This document shows positions 23,640-35,696 of a stretch of DNA of 64,000 bases, in pieces. The first letter of the stretch is position 1, and the number at the start of each line of letters is the position of its first letter. A model generated the notes under the pieces. It worked only from the letters and a program-made list of their open reading frames with translations, ran no database searches and had not been told where the DNA came from. The stretch comes from Collybia mongolica (lineage: Eukaryota > Basidiomycota > Agaricomycetes > Agaricales > Clitocybaceae): assembly GCA_013420905.1 (NCBI GenBank), contig JAAXNY010000011.1:372001-436000 (forward strand). Reading direction: 5' to 3'. The position numbers were made by a program, and so were the translations under genes.

Positions 23640-23880
23640 ACTATCAAGGGTGTTATACTAACCTTTCAAAAAGGATGAATTTCATACTAATAAGGGGTGA
23701 GAATAACACCCTTGCAAGTCTTACATGGGGGATGAATTTCATACTAATAAGGGGTGAGAATAACACCCTTGCAAGTCTTACATGGGGGATGAATTTCATA
23801 CTATTAAGGGCAGAAATAACACCCTTGCGAGTCTTACATGAGGGATGAATTTCATACTATTAAGGGCAAAAATACTGGCA
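23640..23880. repeat. Subterminal direct repeats of element A
   Basis: Three to four near-identical units of about 57 bp, each with GATGAATTTCATACT and ACACCCTTGC. The mirror set is at about 39,026-39,266. Arrays of this kind near the ends are typical transposase-binding regions of CACTA-like elements. Confidence 0.75.
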
Positions 23881-24097
23881 TTTTATGAGAGATGAAAATC
23901 ATATGTTCGAATTCATCCCATTTTCCTCACTTAAATTCATCCTCTTTTTCATCATTTTACTGGATTGTTTTCGGATGAAAGTAGTACTAACTTTTCATCC
24001 ATTGAAAGGTTGAAATGCACTCATTTTTATTTGGATATTTCATCCTCTTATAGATGTTTAAATTTGTGTGATTCAACATTTAACAATATTCTAATGA

Positions 24098-25013
24098 TTA
24101 GTAGGCTTCTGATTCATTCCCTTCCTCATCCTCCTGGTCCTCACCCTCCTGGTCCTCACCCTTCTGGTCCCCATCCTCTTCCCCCTCATCACTACTATCT
24201 ACTTCATCCTCATCATGCTCATTTAAGTCAATGTCGACATCCATTTCCTCCTCATCATCAGCATTACTGCCCCCTACTGTATTTCCAGTCTCATTTGTAT
24301 ACCCACATTTACGAGCATAGGCGCGTTTGTTCTTCAAATGTGACTTGATAAATTCTTGAGTGGCCCAGCCATTATGGAATTTTTTGAGGTATGTATGCCG
24401 ACTTTCGGCCTGAAATAAATTATTTAAATGAGTAACAAAGCAGCAAAGAAAAGACTTACCACGCGGATGATTTGACTAATGACTACTGTAGGTTGCCTGT
24501 GCCAAACAACTGAGTAGTTAAGGCCTGCGTTACCAACTAAACTACAAACGCAGCGCTATTACTTGTAAAAAAAAAGATTGGAGCAAAGGGTTTTAAGAAG
24601 TAAAACTTACACGAATGGCCTTGTATAAATCGGAATCATCTTGGAGTTGCATTTCAGCCTGGAGATTGAATCCGTTCCCTGCGACGCTGCGCGGTGGGCG
24701 TGGTATGACATTCTTCTGCTGTTCTTTAGCATGGGCAGCTTTGCGAAGAGCTACGAGTTCAGCTAGTCACGTTAGTATGGTATAGGAAGTATGCAAAAAA
24801 AAAAGTAATACCTTTCATTTTCTTCATTTTTGCTTCCATTGCCATTGCCTCTGATGTATTTATCCGTGTACCTGGTGAAACAAGATGTAATAATAGGTAA
24901 CATGTTTCCATTTGAAAATCACAGTATCCACCTTTAACTCTCTGGGATGAGCCCAAAGACAATGCCACCTTGCGAGATTGCTTCGCTTTTTGAAATGCGG
25001 TAGACTTAGCCAT
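24098..25013 (-). CDS. Element A gene 1: 233-aa protein with acidic tail (left copy)
   Basis: Five exons on minus: 25013-24932, 24871-24812, 24762-24611, 24555-24460, 24409-24098; the frame closes at 233 residues. A basic N terminus (MAKSTAFQKAKQSRK) is followed by a helical Lys/Glu stretch (EAMAMEAKMKKMK), a conserved block with PRPPRSVAGNGFNLQ, and a helical domain (VVISQIIRVAESRHTYLKKF) with NGWATQEFIK. It ends in a tail of about 60 residues dominated by D and E. No known domain. Related proteins recur in Agaricomycete genomes beside repeats, from memory. Identical to the right-arm copy. A nuclear or DNA-associated role is only a guess from composition. Confidence 0.75.
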
Positions 25014-25372
25014 AGTTTTATGGAAAAGGGTGCATTGGAGAAAGAGCTGGTGGCAAAGGTGAAGAAAGGCGAGACCGAGCGAATGAGGAGATGCTGGGAG
25101 ACACAGAGAAAGAGGGTTCTTTTAAATTTGAGGTGGAGCAGGTTCCGTCCCCAAGGACAACAGAACCGAGCTCAAATTAATTTGCACAGGGGATGAAAAA
25201 GAAAAAAAAATGGGTTCCGGGCTTTGGGGTGGGCAAAGGGATTTCTATAATCTGACTAGCTTTGGATTCCGGATCTATAACTGTACTTGGGTAGAACTGT
25301 TGGGGTTTGGGGCATGAGCACAAAATAAAACATATAAAGGACCTTGGAACTCAAAAAAATAATCACAACGTA

Positions 25373-25965
25373 ATGGCCACTGGCCTCACACCCAGCCCTC
25401 CAGACACTTCCCCTACCCACTATGTGCTGCAGAATGATGATGTTTCCGGTCACATTGTGGAAAGCACAACGGAATCCGAGACTGAATCAGACTGTGGACC
25501 ATTTGATCGTGCTTTCTTTGGTCCTTGCTCACCGGAGAATCAACTTGGTCTATTGGAAAATAGAAACTGCTTTACGGAGCTTTGCAAGTCCGAATCTTCA
25601 AGCCATGGATCCAGTGTACCCAAGGATAACAGTAAGCAATAATCTAACTCCACATGATGCTGAAGGAAAAACTCTTACCTAGGTGATATTGAGATGGAGG
25701 CAGACATAGTCCCTGAAGAGTATAAGGTGAATATCAGCACTATCAACCCATTGGAGGGGAAGGTATGTGAATCGACTCACATAACCAGTTTCCGACAGTA
25801 TCTTATTAATTGACAACAAAGTTTAATATTCAGATCTGTGTTGAAGGTGGCAACTTAATCAATCCGGTATTCAATTTTAACTTCCAGGAACAAGTAAAGA
25901 GCAAAAAATGGAGACGTAAATCGAGTAGAAGGGACGATGAGCAGGGAAAATGGCAAAAATTATGA
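25373..25965 (+). CDS. Element A gene 2: 156-aa unknown protein (left copy)
   Basis: Three exons: 25373-25631, 25683-25762, 25834-25965; the frame closes at 156 residues. The start at 25373 is preferred over 25307 because a TATA-like ATATAAAGG lies at about 25,330, between the two ATGs. The first half is acidic and Ser/Thr-rich (ESTTESETESDCGPFD), the end basic (KSKKWRRKSSRRDDEQ). No signal peptide or recognised domain. It is divergently transcribed from gene 1 across a spacer of about 360 bp, so the two probably share a promoter region. Confidence 0.65.
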
Positions 25966-26033
25966 TGTGTATATACATGTGACGCAGTAGAGTCCCAAAA
26001 GGTATATGCAAAATTGAAAGTAATGCCTGTTAA

Positions 26034-27093
26034 TTATTTCGCGCGAGTTTTATGAGCATCCTTTCGAAGAGCAGTCATTAATCCCTCATTTTGTGCCTTT
26101 TCTTCTTTGGTTTCATGGCCAATGCAGAGTACATCAGGGCTTAGTTCCAAATGATCCCCCGAAAGTGTTTCGTGGCCTCCCTCAGTCCGGTTGATGACAG
26201 CCAATATCATAATTGGCGCCATTCTTGTAACGATGGTGAATTCGGCGGACATATTGGCCCAGGTGGTCACCTTCAACTACGACCAACAATCCGTTATCAC
26301 GTGTAGGATTGGGACGTTTTGGTGTGAGGTCTCCTGGAGGCAAGGATCCCAATGTCTTGTAGTGGTTGAACCAGACTGATAATGCTCCTTCTATCTGCAC
26401 TATGGAGACCACCATTTCTTTCCCTTGATATTGCCCACCTGTAACCAACACCTTTAATTTAATATCAATAAATGGGTGAGCAGGTCCCTGCTGTTGTGAT
26501 ATAGTTGGTGGAGGGGAGGCTTGAGAGGAGGATCCTACATCAGGCGTTCGAGATGAGGGGTTCCAGGCCGGCGTCAAGTGGTGAAAGTCAGGCATGGGTG
26601 TGCTACCCCCCACTGCTGCAGTAGTGGCAGCCGCGGCAGGCTCCTGGGGAGGGGGGAATTTGGTAACATGGCCTGGGAGGGGGACAAATAATTTGTTCTT
26701 GGGTGGGGGGAATTCGTTTAATCTGAGGCGAGACCTTGGAGGAGAAATTAGCTCATAATGAATATGAAGAACAATATAATACTTATGAAGATTCTACAAC
26801 ATCATCGTAGTCCAGAACTTTGCCACTGAATGGATGTGCAGGATTCAAGTGAATGAATTGAACAGTTACTCGGAGTCCACTGAGTGTAGTTTCGAGAGTT
26901 GAACATCTTTGATTACTGCACGAGAACCCTTCATTGCATGTCCTATTTTGACGACCAAAACCTCAAGCCCTATCCAGGGAACTTCCTCACGTCTAATTGG
27001 GACAGTTGGTACGTTACTCAATGTTGGTGGTTGACTGTGGAGTATTATTGGAGGGTCAACTACTTTCACCCAGTTCCTATGGACTTTGAGTGG
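26034..27093 (-). pseudogene. Element A gene 3: KOW/Spt5-like protein (left copy, frameshifted)
   Basis: Multi-exon gene on minus. A first recognisable exon ends near 26,790, with motifs VPWIGLEVLVVK and GSRAVIKDV (KOW-like). The last exon contains TGGQYQGKEMVVS and LTPKRPNPTRDNGLLVVVEG. In Spt5, KOW modules bind RNA polymerase or nucleic acid. Large families of Spt5-like KOW proteins occur in mushroom genomes, to my knowledge. A 2-nt deletion at about 26,216, compared with the right copy, destroys the C-terminal frame. The 5' end runs into an inverted repeat at 27,222-27,540. Confidence 0.65.
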
Positions 27094-27221
27094 CTGTTTA
27101 AAAGTAAATTACAACATGACCGGCATAATATCTTAAGTTGGAATTCAATTAACTACTACAAATTCTACTATACTAATCGTAATCTATCAAGAAAAAGTAC
27201 TTACAACAAGGGGGAGGGGGC

Positions 27222-27540
27222 CAACGGGCGATGGTTGTGGTACGAGAGCAAGAGGGAAAGTGTGCAAAAGCGGGCTGCCAACACATGATACAGCTTGGAA
27301 TGTTCAGCCGTCGGGCATCTCGGTCAATAAGGCCATGTGATCAAATCGGGCATCTCGGTCATATCACTCTTATACAATGTGACTCGGATTTCTCAGGTAA
27401 CAATTTAGCCGTAAAGGCCCGATGCCCGAGATGCCCAACGGCTGAACATTCCAAGCCGTATCATGTGCTGGCAGCCTGCTTTCGCACGCTTTCCCCTTTG
27501 CTCCCATACCACAACCATCGCCCGCCGCAACTTCTGCCCA
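27222..27540. repeat. Imperfect inverted repeat, ~130-bp arms
   Basis: About 27,222-27,350 is complementary to about 27,408-27,540 with scattered mismatches. GGAATGTTCAGCCGT near 27,299 pairs with ACGGCTGAACATTCC near 27,438. It is a foldback at the inner edge of element A-left, absent from the right arm. Confidence 0.7.
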
Positions 27541-27580
27541 GCCTCCCGGCCCCTTCCCCAGCCTCCCTCCTCAGTATTTC

Positions 27581-28908
27581 GAGGTCTTTACACTAAGCCA
27601 CATAACCCGTGCGGACACACGGACTCTGCACGGAGTCCGCACGGACTCATTTGGCAGGACCATCAGCCAGACAAGAATCCGTGTCCGCGCCGAGTCCGCA
27701 TCAATCCGCGCAATTTTACGCGGACACGCGGACTAGCACGGACGGACAGCTCGCAGAGTCCGCGCGGCCAGTCGATTACTAATCAGATTAGTAATATAAA
27801 TTTTATTTACACAAATTATATATACTATTTGTTATTAATAACATAACATAACGGCGGTGAAAAACTTGCATCCGACTAGGTTCGAACGCACACAGGCACC
27901 AACATTACGTAATATGTTTGGCGTTCATAACCGTTGGGCAAGGCGGGCATTTCTAGCTGCCGGCTCACTGGCCTCAAGTCAACAGACTTAGGTCACATGA
28001 TTACGAGGCACATGCAACGGTCACATTACCGTTGCCACGTCTTCGTTGGTTCTTTTCAACCACATCAACGACGTCCGCTAAAACCGCCAACGCCAACGCA
28101 CCCACGCCGCCAACGCCAACGCCAACGCATCGAACGCCAACCGACGTCAACATGATGATGCACAAGACGGTGTGGGGAGAAGGATAGAAACGGACGCGGA
28201 ACGAGGGGATGACGAGGAAAGGGCGCCCCGAGGGGCAGAACCCGGTGAGTTGTACACCATCACTCACCCACACGCTCACCACGCAGCGCGTCCCCCCCCC
28301 CACTTCAGGAATCCGAAACGAAGGATACGGCCGCCAACAGCGACAGGAGGAAGGTGGCAATGACAACGACAATGACGAAGACAGCAACACAACAGCAGCA
28401 ACAGTGCCGACGAGGCCTGCGGCAACGACGGCAACAGCAGCAGCAGCGGTGGCACTAACAACGGTGCGACGACGACGACAACTACAACAAAGACGACGAC
28501 CGCCACCACAAGGACGACGACAACTAAGGACAACGGGGACGACGACAAAACAAGCAGCCAGTGCCGCTGCTGCCGAAACCCAGGCCGCTGACGACGTCGC
28601 GGGGGCCGACGAGGACGACGGGGGGGCGGGGGCCCCCGCCCCCGCCTATATTAAATTATTCTATCATATATGTATTATATGTAGTAATAATATATGTTTT
28701 ATTCTATTATTATTATTTATATAAATTGTTAGTAAATAAAAGAGTAAGTAAGGGCAAGTCCACACGGAGTCCGCGCAGAGTCCGTGCAGAGTCCATGTGG
28801 ACTTTGTGCTGTCCTTGCGGAGTCCGTACGGAGTCTGTGCGGAGTCTGCACGGACTTTTGCAGTCCGCGCGGAGTCTGCAAGGACATGTGGGGGAGTGTA
28901 AAGTACAG
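27581..28908. mobile_element. Element B, left copy (non-autonomous hAT-like)
   Basis: Terminal motif CTTTACACT at the left end and AGTGTAAAG at the right, with subterminal runs of alternating GGACTCCG/CACGGAC motifs. The interior is low-complexity GC-rich CNG repeat (28,380-28,630), and long frames there are compositional artefacts. One edge abuts GACTTATC (28,909), the 8-bp sequence also found at the other copy, which supports an 8-bp target duplication and a hAT-like origin. Confidence 0.7.
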
Positions 28909-29800
28909 GACTTATCAAACAATACAGTGCCAAGTGCACTAAGGCCAAGTGCCTAGTAATTCCAACGGACAATACGGTACTAAGTTCCAAGTGAACTAAG
29001 TTTCTTTAATTCTGTAGTTCTTCAATCAATTCCAATCAAGACACGTTGAAGCAATCTGATCCTTAATTCGGGCACGCAATAGTGTTTTAACAAATGTGAT
29101 TTGTATACTCTATAGTAGCGCGAAGTGGGGGCAAGATTCCTTGCCTTAGCGCTACTCATCTACAGTCTATTTATAGTGTACAAACTAAATATCATACGGA
29201 ATTGTAAATTTTACACGGAACCGCGCTCCTGCGCGCCAAGGATCTGTATTCAATACTGACGCGTCTACTACAACTTGGCGCACGCGCCATGCGTGCCAAT
29301 TATGCCGTTTACTGGTTACTTATCAAATATTGAAAGAGCTGGCTAAACTCTTACCAAGTCCCGACCACACGCTTTGTTATTTAAAACAGCGCGGCACTGT
29401 CGTTTACTCCTCCTGATTGTCCCGGTTGCTATTCATGGTGCCCCGTCGCTTCCGGTAGTTAACACCAAGTACCCCTGACTAGGATCGGGTTGTGCAAGTC
29501 CCGAATTTACAATTACTTCTCCTATTAATGATGATCCCCGGACTAATGATATCATACTACAACGGTTACTTATGAACTAAGACACCGAGGTTGTAACCGG
29601 GCATGGTGAATAGGACTAATAATAGACCATACTCATAGTCCTCTGTACTGATAGTGTATTATCCATTAGACTAGTTCACTCTGATTAGCCATCTTGGAGC
29701 TCGACTCTAATCCTTTATTACCGCTTACTTGGTTATTAGAAATGACACTAATAGCCTTACTTGTCGACTTTATAAGTGCAAACAATTTCGGGCCCTATCA
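28909..29800 (+). repeat. LTR-like sequence R1, copy 2, 3' portion
   Basis: From GACTTATC on, it matches 22,733-23,371 and then continues beyond the point where copy 1 is cut. A plausible end is GGGCCCTATCA at 29,800. Its missing 5' portion is at 35,697-36,030 on the other strand. The right boundary is uncertain. Confidence 0.55.
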
Positions 29801-30252
29801 TCTCCCCCATACCACAAATGTAGACTGTCCTCAGTCTCTCTTTGCCGGCATGTTGGTCCAATACTTCGGGTCTGCACACATCTAATCTTTCAGTACAATG
29901 TTACAACGGTTCCGCTTTTAGACAGGTAGGCGCGCGATGTTGGGACCGAGCCCAGAGGTTTACTTCCCATCAGGATCGTGACAGTTATATATGTCTCCTG
30001 AGAGAGTACTTGACATTCGGACATCGCTTTACAGATATTTCAGTCATCTGGACATTTTTCTCGTTATGTTTCTGACACTTCAGCAAGAGATCGGTACTCC
30101 TGTTTGTTCTTTAGAGCTTCGCAATGCAGGGTTGTGCATTTTAAAAAGCTTGCGTCCTTGCTAAGTTTTAGACAATTTGGACTTTATAGCCCATTTCTAA
30201 ATCTCTTTGCTATTCGCATCGCTCAAACGCTCCAACTCTTCTTTAAACAAAT
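29801..30252. other. Upstream region of the zinc-cluster gene
   Basis: No gene. It begins with a pyrimidine stretch (CATCTCCCCC) echoed at about 32,572 upstream of the next gene, so the two genes may share promoter architecture. Confidence 0.4.
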
Positions 30253-32203
30253 ATGTCTTCCACTTCCACTTCTGCCATGGCTCGTGCTCTGCGCTTGCCT
30301 TCCGCGCTGTCTCTCTCGCTTTCTGCCGCAATTCTGCCAACTGAGGGCCGTTCCCCCACCATGGTCTATGTGGACCAGCCGATCCCTTCCTTCTCCGACC
30401 TCCTTGAAGATGCCGAGGGCGACGTCTTCGTCGCCATGGAGCAAGGGTGGATTATCATGGCCGAGGAGCTCGCGCCCCGTATGGACCATCAGGGTCCCCT
30501 TGACCTTGATGACTTGATCAACTTTGTCGATCACTGCTCCATGCTCATCGTACGCCCATCTTTTACTTGTTAACTCCTTTTACTTATTTACTGGTCTCAG
30601 GATGCCATCACTGGCGTGGTCTGTGGCGCGCGTTTTTCGCTGCCATATCCAGCTATCCTCCTCCTGCGCGCGCTTCACCTTCAAGTGATGCGCATCCCAG
30701 TCGACGCGCGCGAGGCTTCGTGGTTGTCCTGGCGTACAGTCATATCGACTGACCTGGGCACCAACTCCATTCTTCTGGTAAATAACTTGTTTACTTCTTT
30801 ACTCTGCCTGCCCTTGTCAAGCTGACTACCTTTTTCTTTAGGGCCAGGCTCCCACTGTGGAGCAAGTCCTTGACCAGGTGGGGTCGCGCTTCGAGCGCGA
30901 CAATGGTGACAATATCTTTCGGGATACTTTCCTCATCCTGCCTCGCATGGTTGGCGTGCCGCGCCATTACCATCAGTACTGGGACAATTGGTCCGCCGCG
31001 CCCTTGCCGGCGCGCTCCCCGGTCTTGGTACCAGCGGTTCGTTTATCACTGCTTTTTATTACTTTTCTTCGGTGGTTGACTTATTTCAATAGCCCCTCAA
31101 GCGGAAGCGTAACACAGGGTCCAAGGGTAAAGGCCGCACGGTTCCCCAGGTATATCCTTTACTTCACGAGTTTCACATTATTGCTGACTTGATTTCAAAA
31201 TTCTAGTCCGACATGTCGCGCGCCCAGGGGACTGGCAGTGCTTCCGCGCTGCGTCCCTTGGAAGCAGGCCCTGTATGTCTCTTTTCTCTTTTGAAGTCAT
31301 TTACTTTTACTCATCTTTTATCTCCTTAGTCCTCTGGGCAGCCGCCGGTGAAGGTTGAGGTCCCTGAGCTTCGGCTCTTCAATGAAGAGATCGCACGCCA
31401 GTTGGCTCAAGAGGGGTTTGTGGAGTTGTTACCTCCCGCGGCCCCTTCTCCTCGTCGGTCGCGTAAGACCACTCGCTCTAGGGATAGGGCTCAGGTGACA
31501 CGCCGCAAGCACGCGCTGGTTCCCAACCGGGAGCTGACGCCGCTACAGTCCCCTATTACCTCCCTGCTGGCTGACCTTGCGCCGCGGCACTCTACCGTAT
31601 GTTTATTACTACTTTATTTCTTGTTACTGATCATTCTTACTAGGTGGGCTATCCTTGCACGATGTGCGCCACCCGCGGCGACATTGAGTGCTCCTTCAAC
31701 GGTTGGGGTAAACCGTGCGTTGAATGTGCCACCGCCAAGAAGGGGAAGTGCAGCTTCAGCCTCACTCCCCAGAAGCGCGCTAGGCTCCGTGAGGATCTGG
31801 GGCCCATGCTTGGTGCGGGCATTTCTAGTAAGCCATTTTCTTTCCGTCTTTTTGTTTACTAATGATTTTACTTATTCTACTAGCGGTTGCTGAAGCCTAT
31901 GCTCAGCTCGGCGACGCGGACACCCTTGCCGCGGAGGTCATTCAGGCCGCTAACCGCGCGCTTGAAATGCGTGACACCTTGTTGGTGCGCATAGTTGGCA
32001 CCATTGGTAGGTTGTACGAGGAGGAAGGCCTGGAGGGCCTTCAAAACCTCTTGCTGACTACGCCAGCCACGGAGAGCGCCCTCCTCTTCTATGCGGATTT
32101 CCAGAATCTCCCTTGGCCGCCCTTGGAAGAAGAAGCAGAGGTTGATGACGGTTCTTCGTCGTCAAGTTCTTCTGCATCCGTGCCTGACAGCGAGGAGGAG
32201 TAG
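30253..32203 (+). CDS. 520-aa protein with Zn2Cys6-like cluster
   Basis: Eight exons: 30253-30549, 30601-30777, 30842-31036, 31093-31149, 31207-31272, 31330-31596, 31644-31827, 31884-32203. All splice sites are GT-AG and the frame closes at 520 residues. Exon 7 encodes CX2CX7CX8CX2CX7C (CTMCATRGDIEC start), close to the fungal Zn2Cys6 pattern (CX2CX6C...CX2CX6-8C). Basic stretches precede it (PLKRKRNTGSK, SPRRSRKTTRSR), and the C terminus is a helical segment with a Ser/Glu tail. A DNA-binding role is plausible, but the cluster lies far from the N terminus, unusual for classical Zn2Cys6 regulators. The intact frame inside a transposon nest suggests a gene carried by, or belonging to, the element. 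Confidence 0.8.
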
Positions 32204-32786
32204 CCGCGCTGCGCCCCCCCCCATCTACGTTTTTTATCTATCTGTGTTTTCCCGGGTCCTAGTGCCCTTACATACAACTTATTCCCCCGCCTTTCGTTGG
32301 GCTTCAATTTTATTAATTGAAGTCCAACACTTTGTCTTACATACAATCCCTCGGACTATAAACAATACAATTGGTTTGACCGTTGTTCTATTGTCTTCAT
32401 AAGAAAGCTTCCGCCCTTGCCCCGGCTACTTAAGTTATAAATAGTACAGTTTAATTCTGGTGCAATTCTCTCGATCATTAAAACCGTGGCGCGATCACTG
32501 ACTTTTTATAGACAATCTATTTCAATCCTTGTAACCTTGGTAGGTTTTTCCAATTCGATTTTGCTTATACCCATCTCCCCCTCAACACTGACAGCAACTG
32601 TCCCAGTTGTCATGCAGACACTGCCGCGCTCCACATGAATTTTTACGGAGCTCCTTTTTCAATTGGGCCCAGCATTTCAATTAGGCACGTGTCTCAGACC
32701 TGTTCAGTTGAAATGTATAGATTTTTCTGGGGGTAGAACGCGCGCAACAAATGAGAGACTGGGTAGCGCTTCTCTAGTTGTAGAGG

Positions 32787-32794
32787 TATAAAAA
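32787..32794 (+). promoter_or_regulatory. TATA box of the 360-aa gene
   Basis: TATAAAAA, followed by GGGCACTGG, lies 99-106 bp upstream of the ATG at 32,893. Confidence 0.6.
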
Positions 32795-32892
32795 GGGCAC
32801 TGGCTGTGCTTTCTGTCCAAAGACATCGCCCGACTCTATCATACTCTCTTTACAATGTTCTGTATCGAAGAACCAATTTCCTCTGCATCATT

Positions 32893-34267
32893 ATGACTAG
32901 CCTCCCCAACTATCAAGACATCGAGAACTTCAAGATGGTCCAAGCTCAGTGGAACACCTTTCAAGCTCGTTTATCGATGGACACCCTTGTTGAACAAAGG
33001 GTCAGCGTCCAGAAGTTAGGCAAAACCGCGGTACACTTTTTACCAATTTAACTTTTATACGCCATTATCATAACCAACTTTTACAATTTACAGCTACTCC
33101 TGACTGAGTCCAAAATAATTTTGACGGAGCGGTCCTGGCAGAATGTTATCTTTGGCGTTCGTAAGGCATTCCAGGGACTACAACATGTATACCCCGAGTT
33201 ACTTCAAGAGCCCGTCTACCGCAACATTGTGACTCTTACTGCCGCTATTCACCGTCACCATGAAAAGGTCCGCACTGAGCACCTGTCTCAAACCACGGTG
33301 CGTGCTTTTTATCTTGCACTGTACTGTTCTTAAACCATGGTTTTCTGGTACTAGGTCCCTGCTACTGGTGGTGATGCAGATGGTCCCACTATTCCAGGCG
33401 AGGTCATTGCTGGCGGTGAATATGACGGTGACATTGAAATGTCTGGTACTGACTCGGTATGTTTCTTTTTAGCTACCGCGCTGTCAGTGCGCAACATACT
33501 CAATGGCGTCTCTTCTTTACTCAAGAATATGGTCATTGATTCTGGCGCTACGGCTAGTGCTACTGTTTCTGGACCAGTGACTAGTCGTCTCCTTAGTGAA
33601 GGACCAATCACCCGTAGTCGCAAAGAGAAGGAGAACATTAAGGTTCCCCGTGTCAAAAGGACTAAGGCTGAAAAGGCTGCCATCAAGGTACCCATTCTTG
33701 TTTTTGCTCTGTCTATTACTTTGTTTCTTATTCCTACAGGACGGTAAGCGTTCCGAGCTCAACCGCAGCAGCACTCTTCGTCCCAAAAAGCGTACGAGGC
33801 AGGACACCCCGGATGAAGATCCAAAGGCATCTGCTGAGGGTACGTTTTCTAATAATAGATGGTTCTAAATTTATACCGACTGTGCGTCAGATACTCGTGT
33901 CTTTATTGACTTCCGTCCCTCCAAGGAGCACGATGTAGTCTTAGCGCGGGCGCGCTTGATTGCTGATGCGGGCGATCCCTTGTCACACACCAAGCAAGCC
34001 CTCGGTAGGATGCTTTTAAACTACCGCGCTGAGTTGGAGGAGATCAGTCATACAGTGTCCTTCTTATTGAAGCGTCGTGACGCCACTATGGACGAGGTTA
34101 CTCGCCTCAACGGTCTAATGAACGAGGCCGCTCTGGAGGGAGGCTCTGACGAGGCTGCCACTGCGAGCGCTACCGAAGTCCATGACCAGGATGACAATGA
34201 TAAAGAGGAGGTAGCTCCGGCTGACATGCCCTTGCCCGAGGTTGAAGACAACTTCATATCTGCTTGA
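32893..34267 (+). CDS. 360-aa protein of unknown function
   Basis: Six exons: 32893-33030, 33094-33297, 33355-33456, 33526-33687, 33740-33839, 33891-34267; the frame closes at 360 residues. A helical N-terminal region (ENFKMVQAQWNTFQARL) is followed by an acidic segment, a strongly basic segment (TRSRKEKENIKVPRVKR, LRPKKRTRQD) likely to be a nuclear localisation signal, a helical C-terminal domain (AELEEISHTVSFLLKRRD) and an acidic tail. No known domain. Same orientation as the zinc-cluster gene, 690 bp downstream, with a comparable exon layout and charged tail, so the two may act or move together. Confidence 0.75.
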
Positions 34268-34438
34268 GGGTAGTCCAATTAGCTTCCTCCTTAGTTATGG
34301 TGTCCCTCCCCACGCTCCTTTGTATTACTGTCTTTACTCGGCTTAACACTGTCCTTACTACTTAGCTTCGTTGCTTACACTGTCTTTACTGCTTCTGTTT
34401 CCATACTGATTTATCACTTATGCAACTTCCGGTGTGAC

Positions 34439-35696
34439 CTGTACTTTACACTCCCCCACATGTCCTTGCAGACTCCGCAAGGACAGCACAAAGTCCACAC
34501 GGACTCTGCACGGACTCCGCGCGGACTCCGTGTGGACTCGCCCTTACTTACTCTTTTATTTACTAACAATTTATATAATTTATAATAATAGAATAAAACA
34601 TATATTATTACTACATATAATACATATATGATAGAATAATTTAATATAGGCGGGGGCGGGGGCCCCCGCCCCCCCGTCGTCCTCGTCGGCCCCCGCGACG
34701 TCGTCAGTGGCGGCACTGGCTGCTTGTTTTGTCGTCGTCCCCGTTGTCCTTAGTCGTCGTCGTCCTTGTGGTGGCGGTCATCGTCTTTGTTGTAGTTGTC
34801 GTCGTCGTCGCACCGTTGTTAGTGCCGCCGCTGCCGCTGCTGTTGCTGTCGTTGCCGCAGGCCTCGTCGGCACTGTTGCTGCTGTTGTGTTGCTGTCTTC
34901 GTCATTGTCGTTGTCATTGCCACCTTCCTCCTGTCGCTGTTGGCGGCCGTATCCTTCGTTTCGGGTTCCTGAAGTGGGGGGGGGGACGCGCTGCGTGGTG
35001 AGCATGTGGGTGAGTGATGGTGTACAACTCACCGGGTTCTGCCCCTCGGGGCGCCCTTTCCTCGTCATCCCCTCGTTCCGCGTCCGTTTCTATCCTTCTC
35101 CCCACACCATCTTGTGCGTCGTCATGTTGACGTTGGTTGGTGTTCGATGCGTTGGCGTTGGCGTTGGCGGCGTGGGTGCGTTGGCGTTGGCGGTTTTAGC
35201 GGACGTCGTTGATGTGGTTGAAAAGAACCAACGAAGACGTGGCAACGGTAATGTGACCGTTGCATGTGCCTCGTAATCATGTGACCTAAGTCTGTTGACT
35301 TGAGGCCAGTGAGCCGGCAGCTAGAAATGCCCGCCTTGCCCAACGGTTATGAACGCCAAACATATTACGTAATGTTGGTGCCTGTGTGCGTTCGAACCTA
35401 GTCGGATGCAAGTTTTTCACCGCCGTTATGTTATGTTATTAATAACAAATAGTATATATAATTTGTGTAAATAAAATTTATATTACTAATCTGATTAGTA
35501 ATCGACTGGCCGCGCGGACTCTGCGAGCTGTCCGTCCGTGCTAGTCCGCGTGTCCGCGTAAAATTGCGCGGATTGATGCGGACTCGGCGCGGACACGGAT
35601 TCTTGTCTGGCTGATGGTCCTGCCAAATGAGTCCGTGCGGACTCCGTGCAGAGTCCGTGTGTCCGCACGGGTTATGTGGCTTAGTGTAAAGACCTC
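34439..35696. mobile_element. Element B, right copy (inverted)
   Basis: Reverse complement of 27,581-28,908 with about 70 bp net length difference and scattered substitutions, so less alike than the A arms. Same CTTTACACT ends and GC-rich CNG-repeat core. Its outer edge abuts GATAAGTC (35,697-35,704), the complement of the GACTTATC beside the left copy. Confidence 0.75.

Larger units (their letters stand above)
23372..27200. mobile_element. CACTG-ended three-gene element A, left copy
   Basis: Inverted counterpart of 36,031-39,534: bases 23,372-26,873 match it almost perfectly, with a coordinate sum constant at 62,906 except for one 2-nt deletion. The outer terminus is CACTGTGAAACTGAGAATAG. 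Next come short direct subterminal repeats (23,640-23,880) and three genes (minus, plus, minus). CACTG ends with subterminal repeats resemble CACTA transposons, but no CACTA transposase is seen. The inner end beyond 26,873 is present only in this copy. Confidence 0.7.

Noticed and set aside
23965..24348. 127-codon plus-strand frame with Pro/His repeats (mirror 38558-38941)
   Set aside because: Antisense shadow of the acidic tail of element A gene 1.
27866..27895. B-box-like GGTTCGAACGC in element B, possible tRNA-derived SINE
   Set aside because: No A box at proper distance and no cloverleaf could be drawn.
28209..28724. Long frames over the GC-rich core of element B (also 34,707-35,276)
   Set aside because: Encoded by CNG-type low-complexity repeats, open in several frames at once; compositional artefact.
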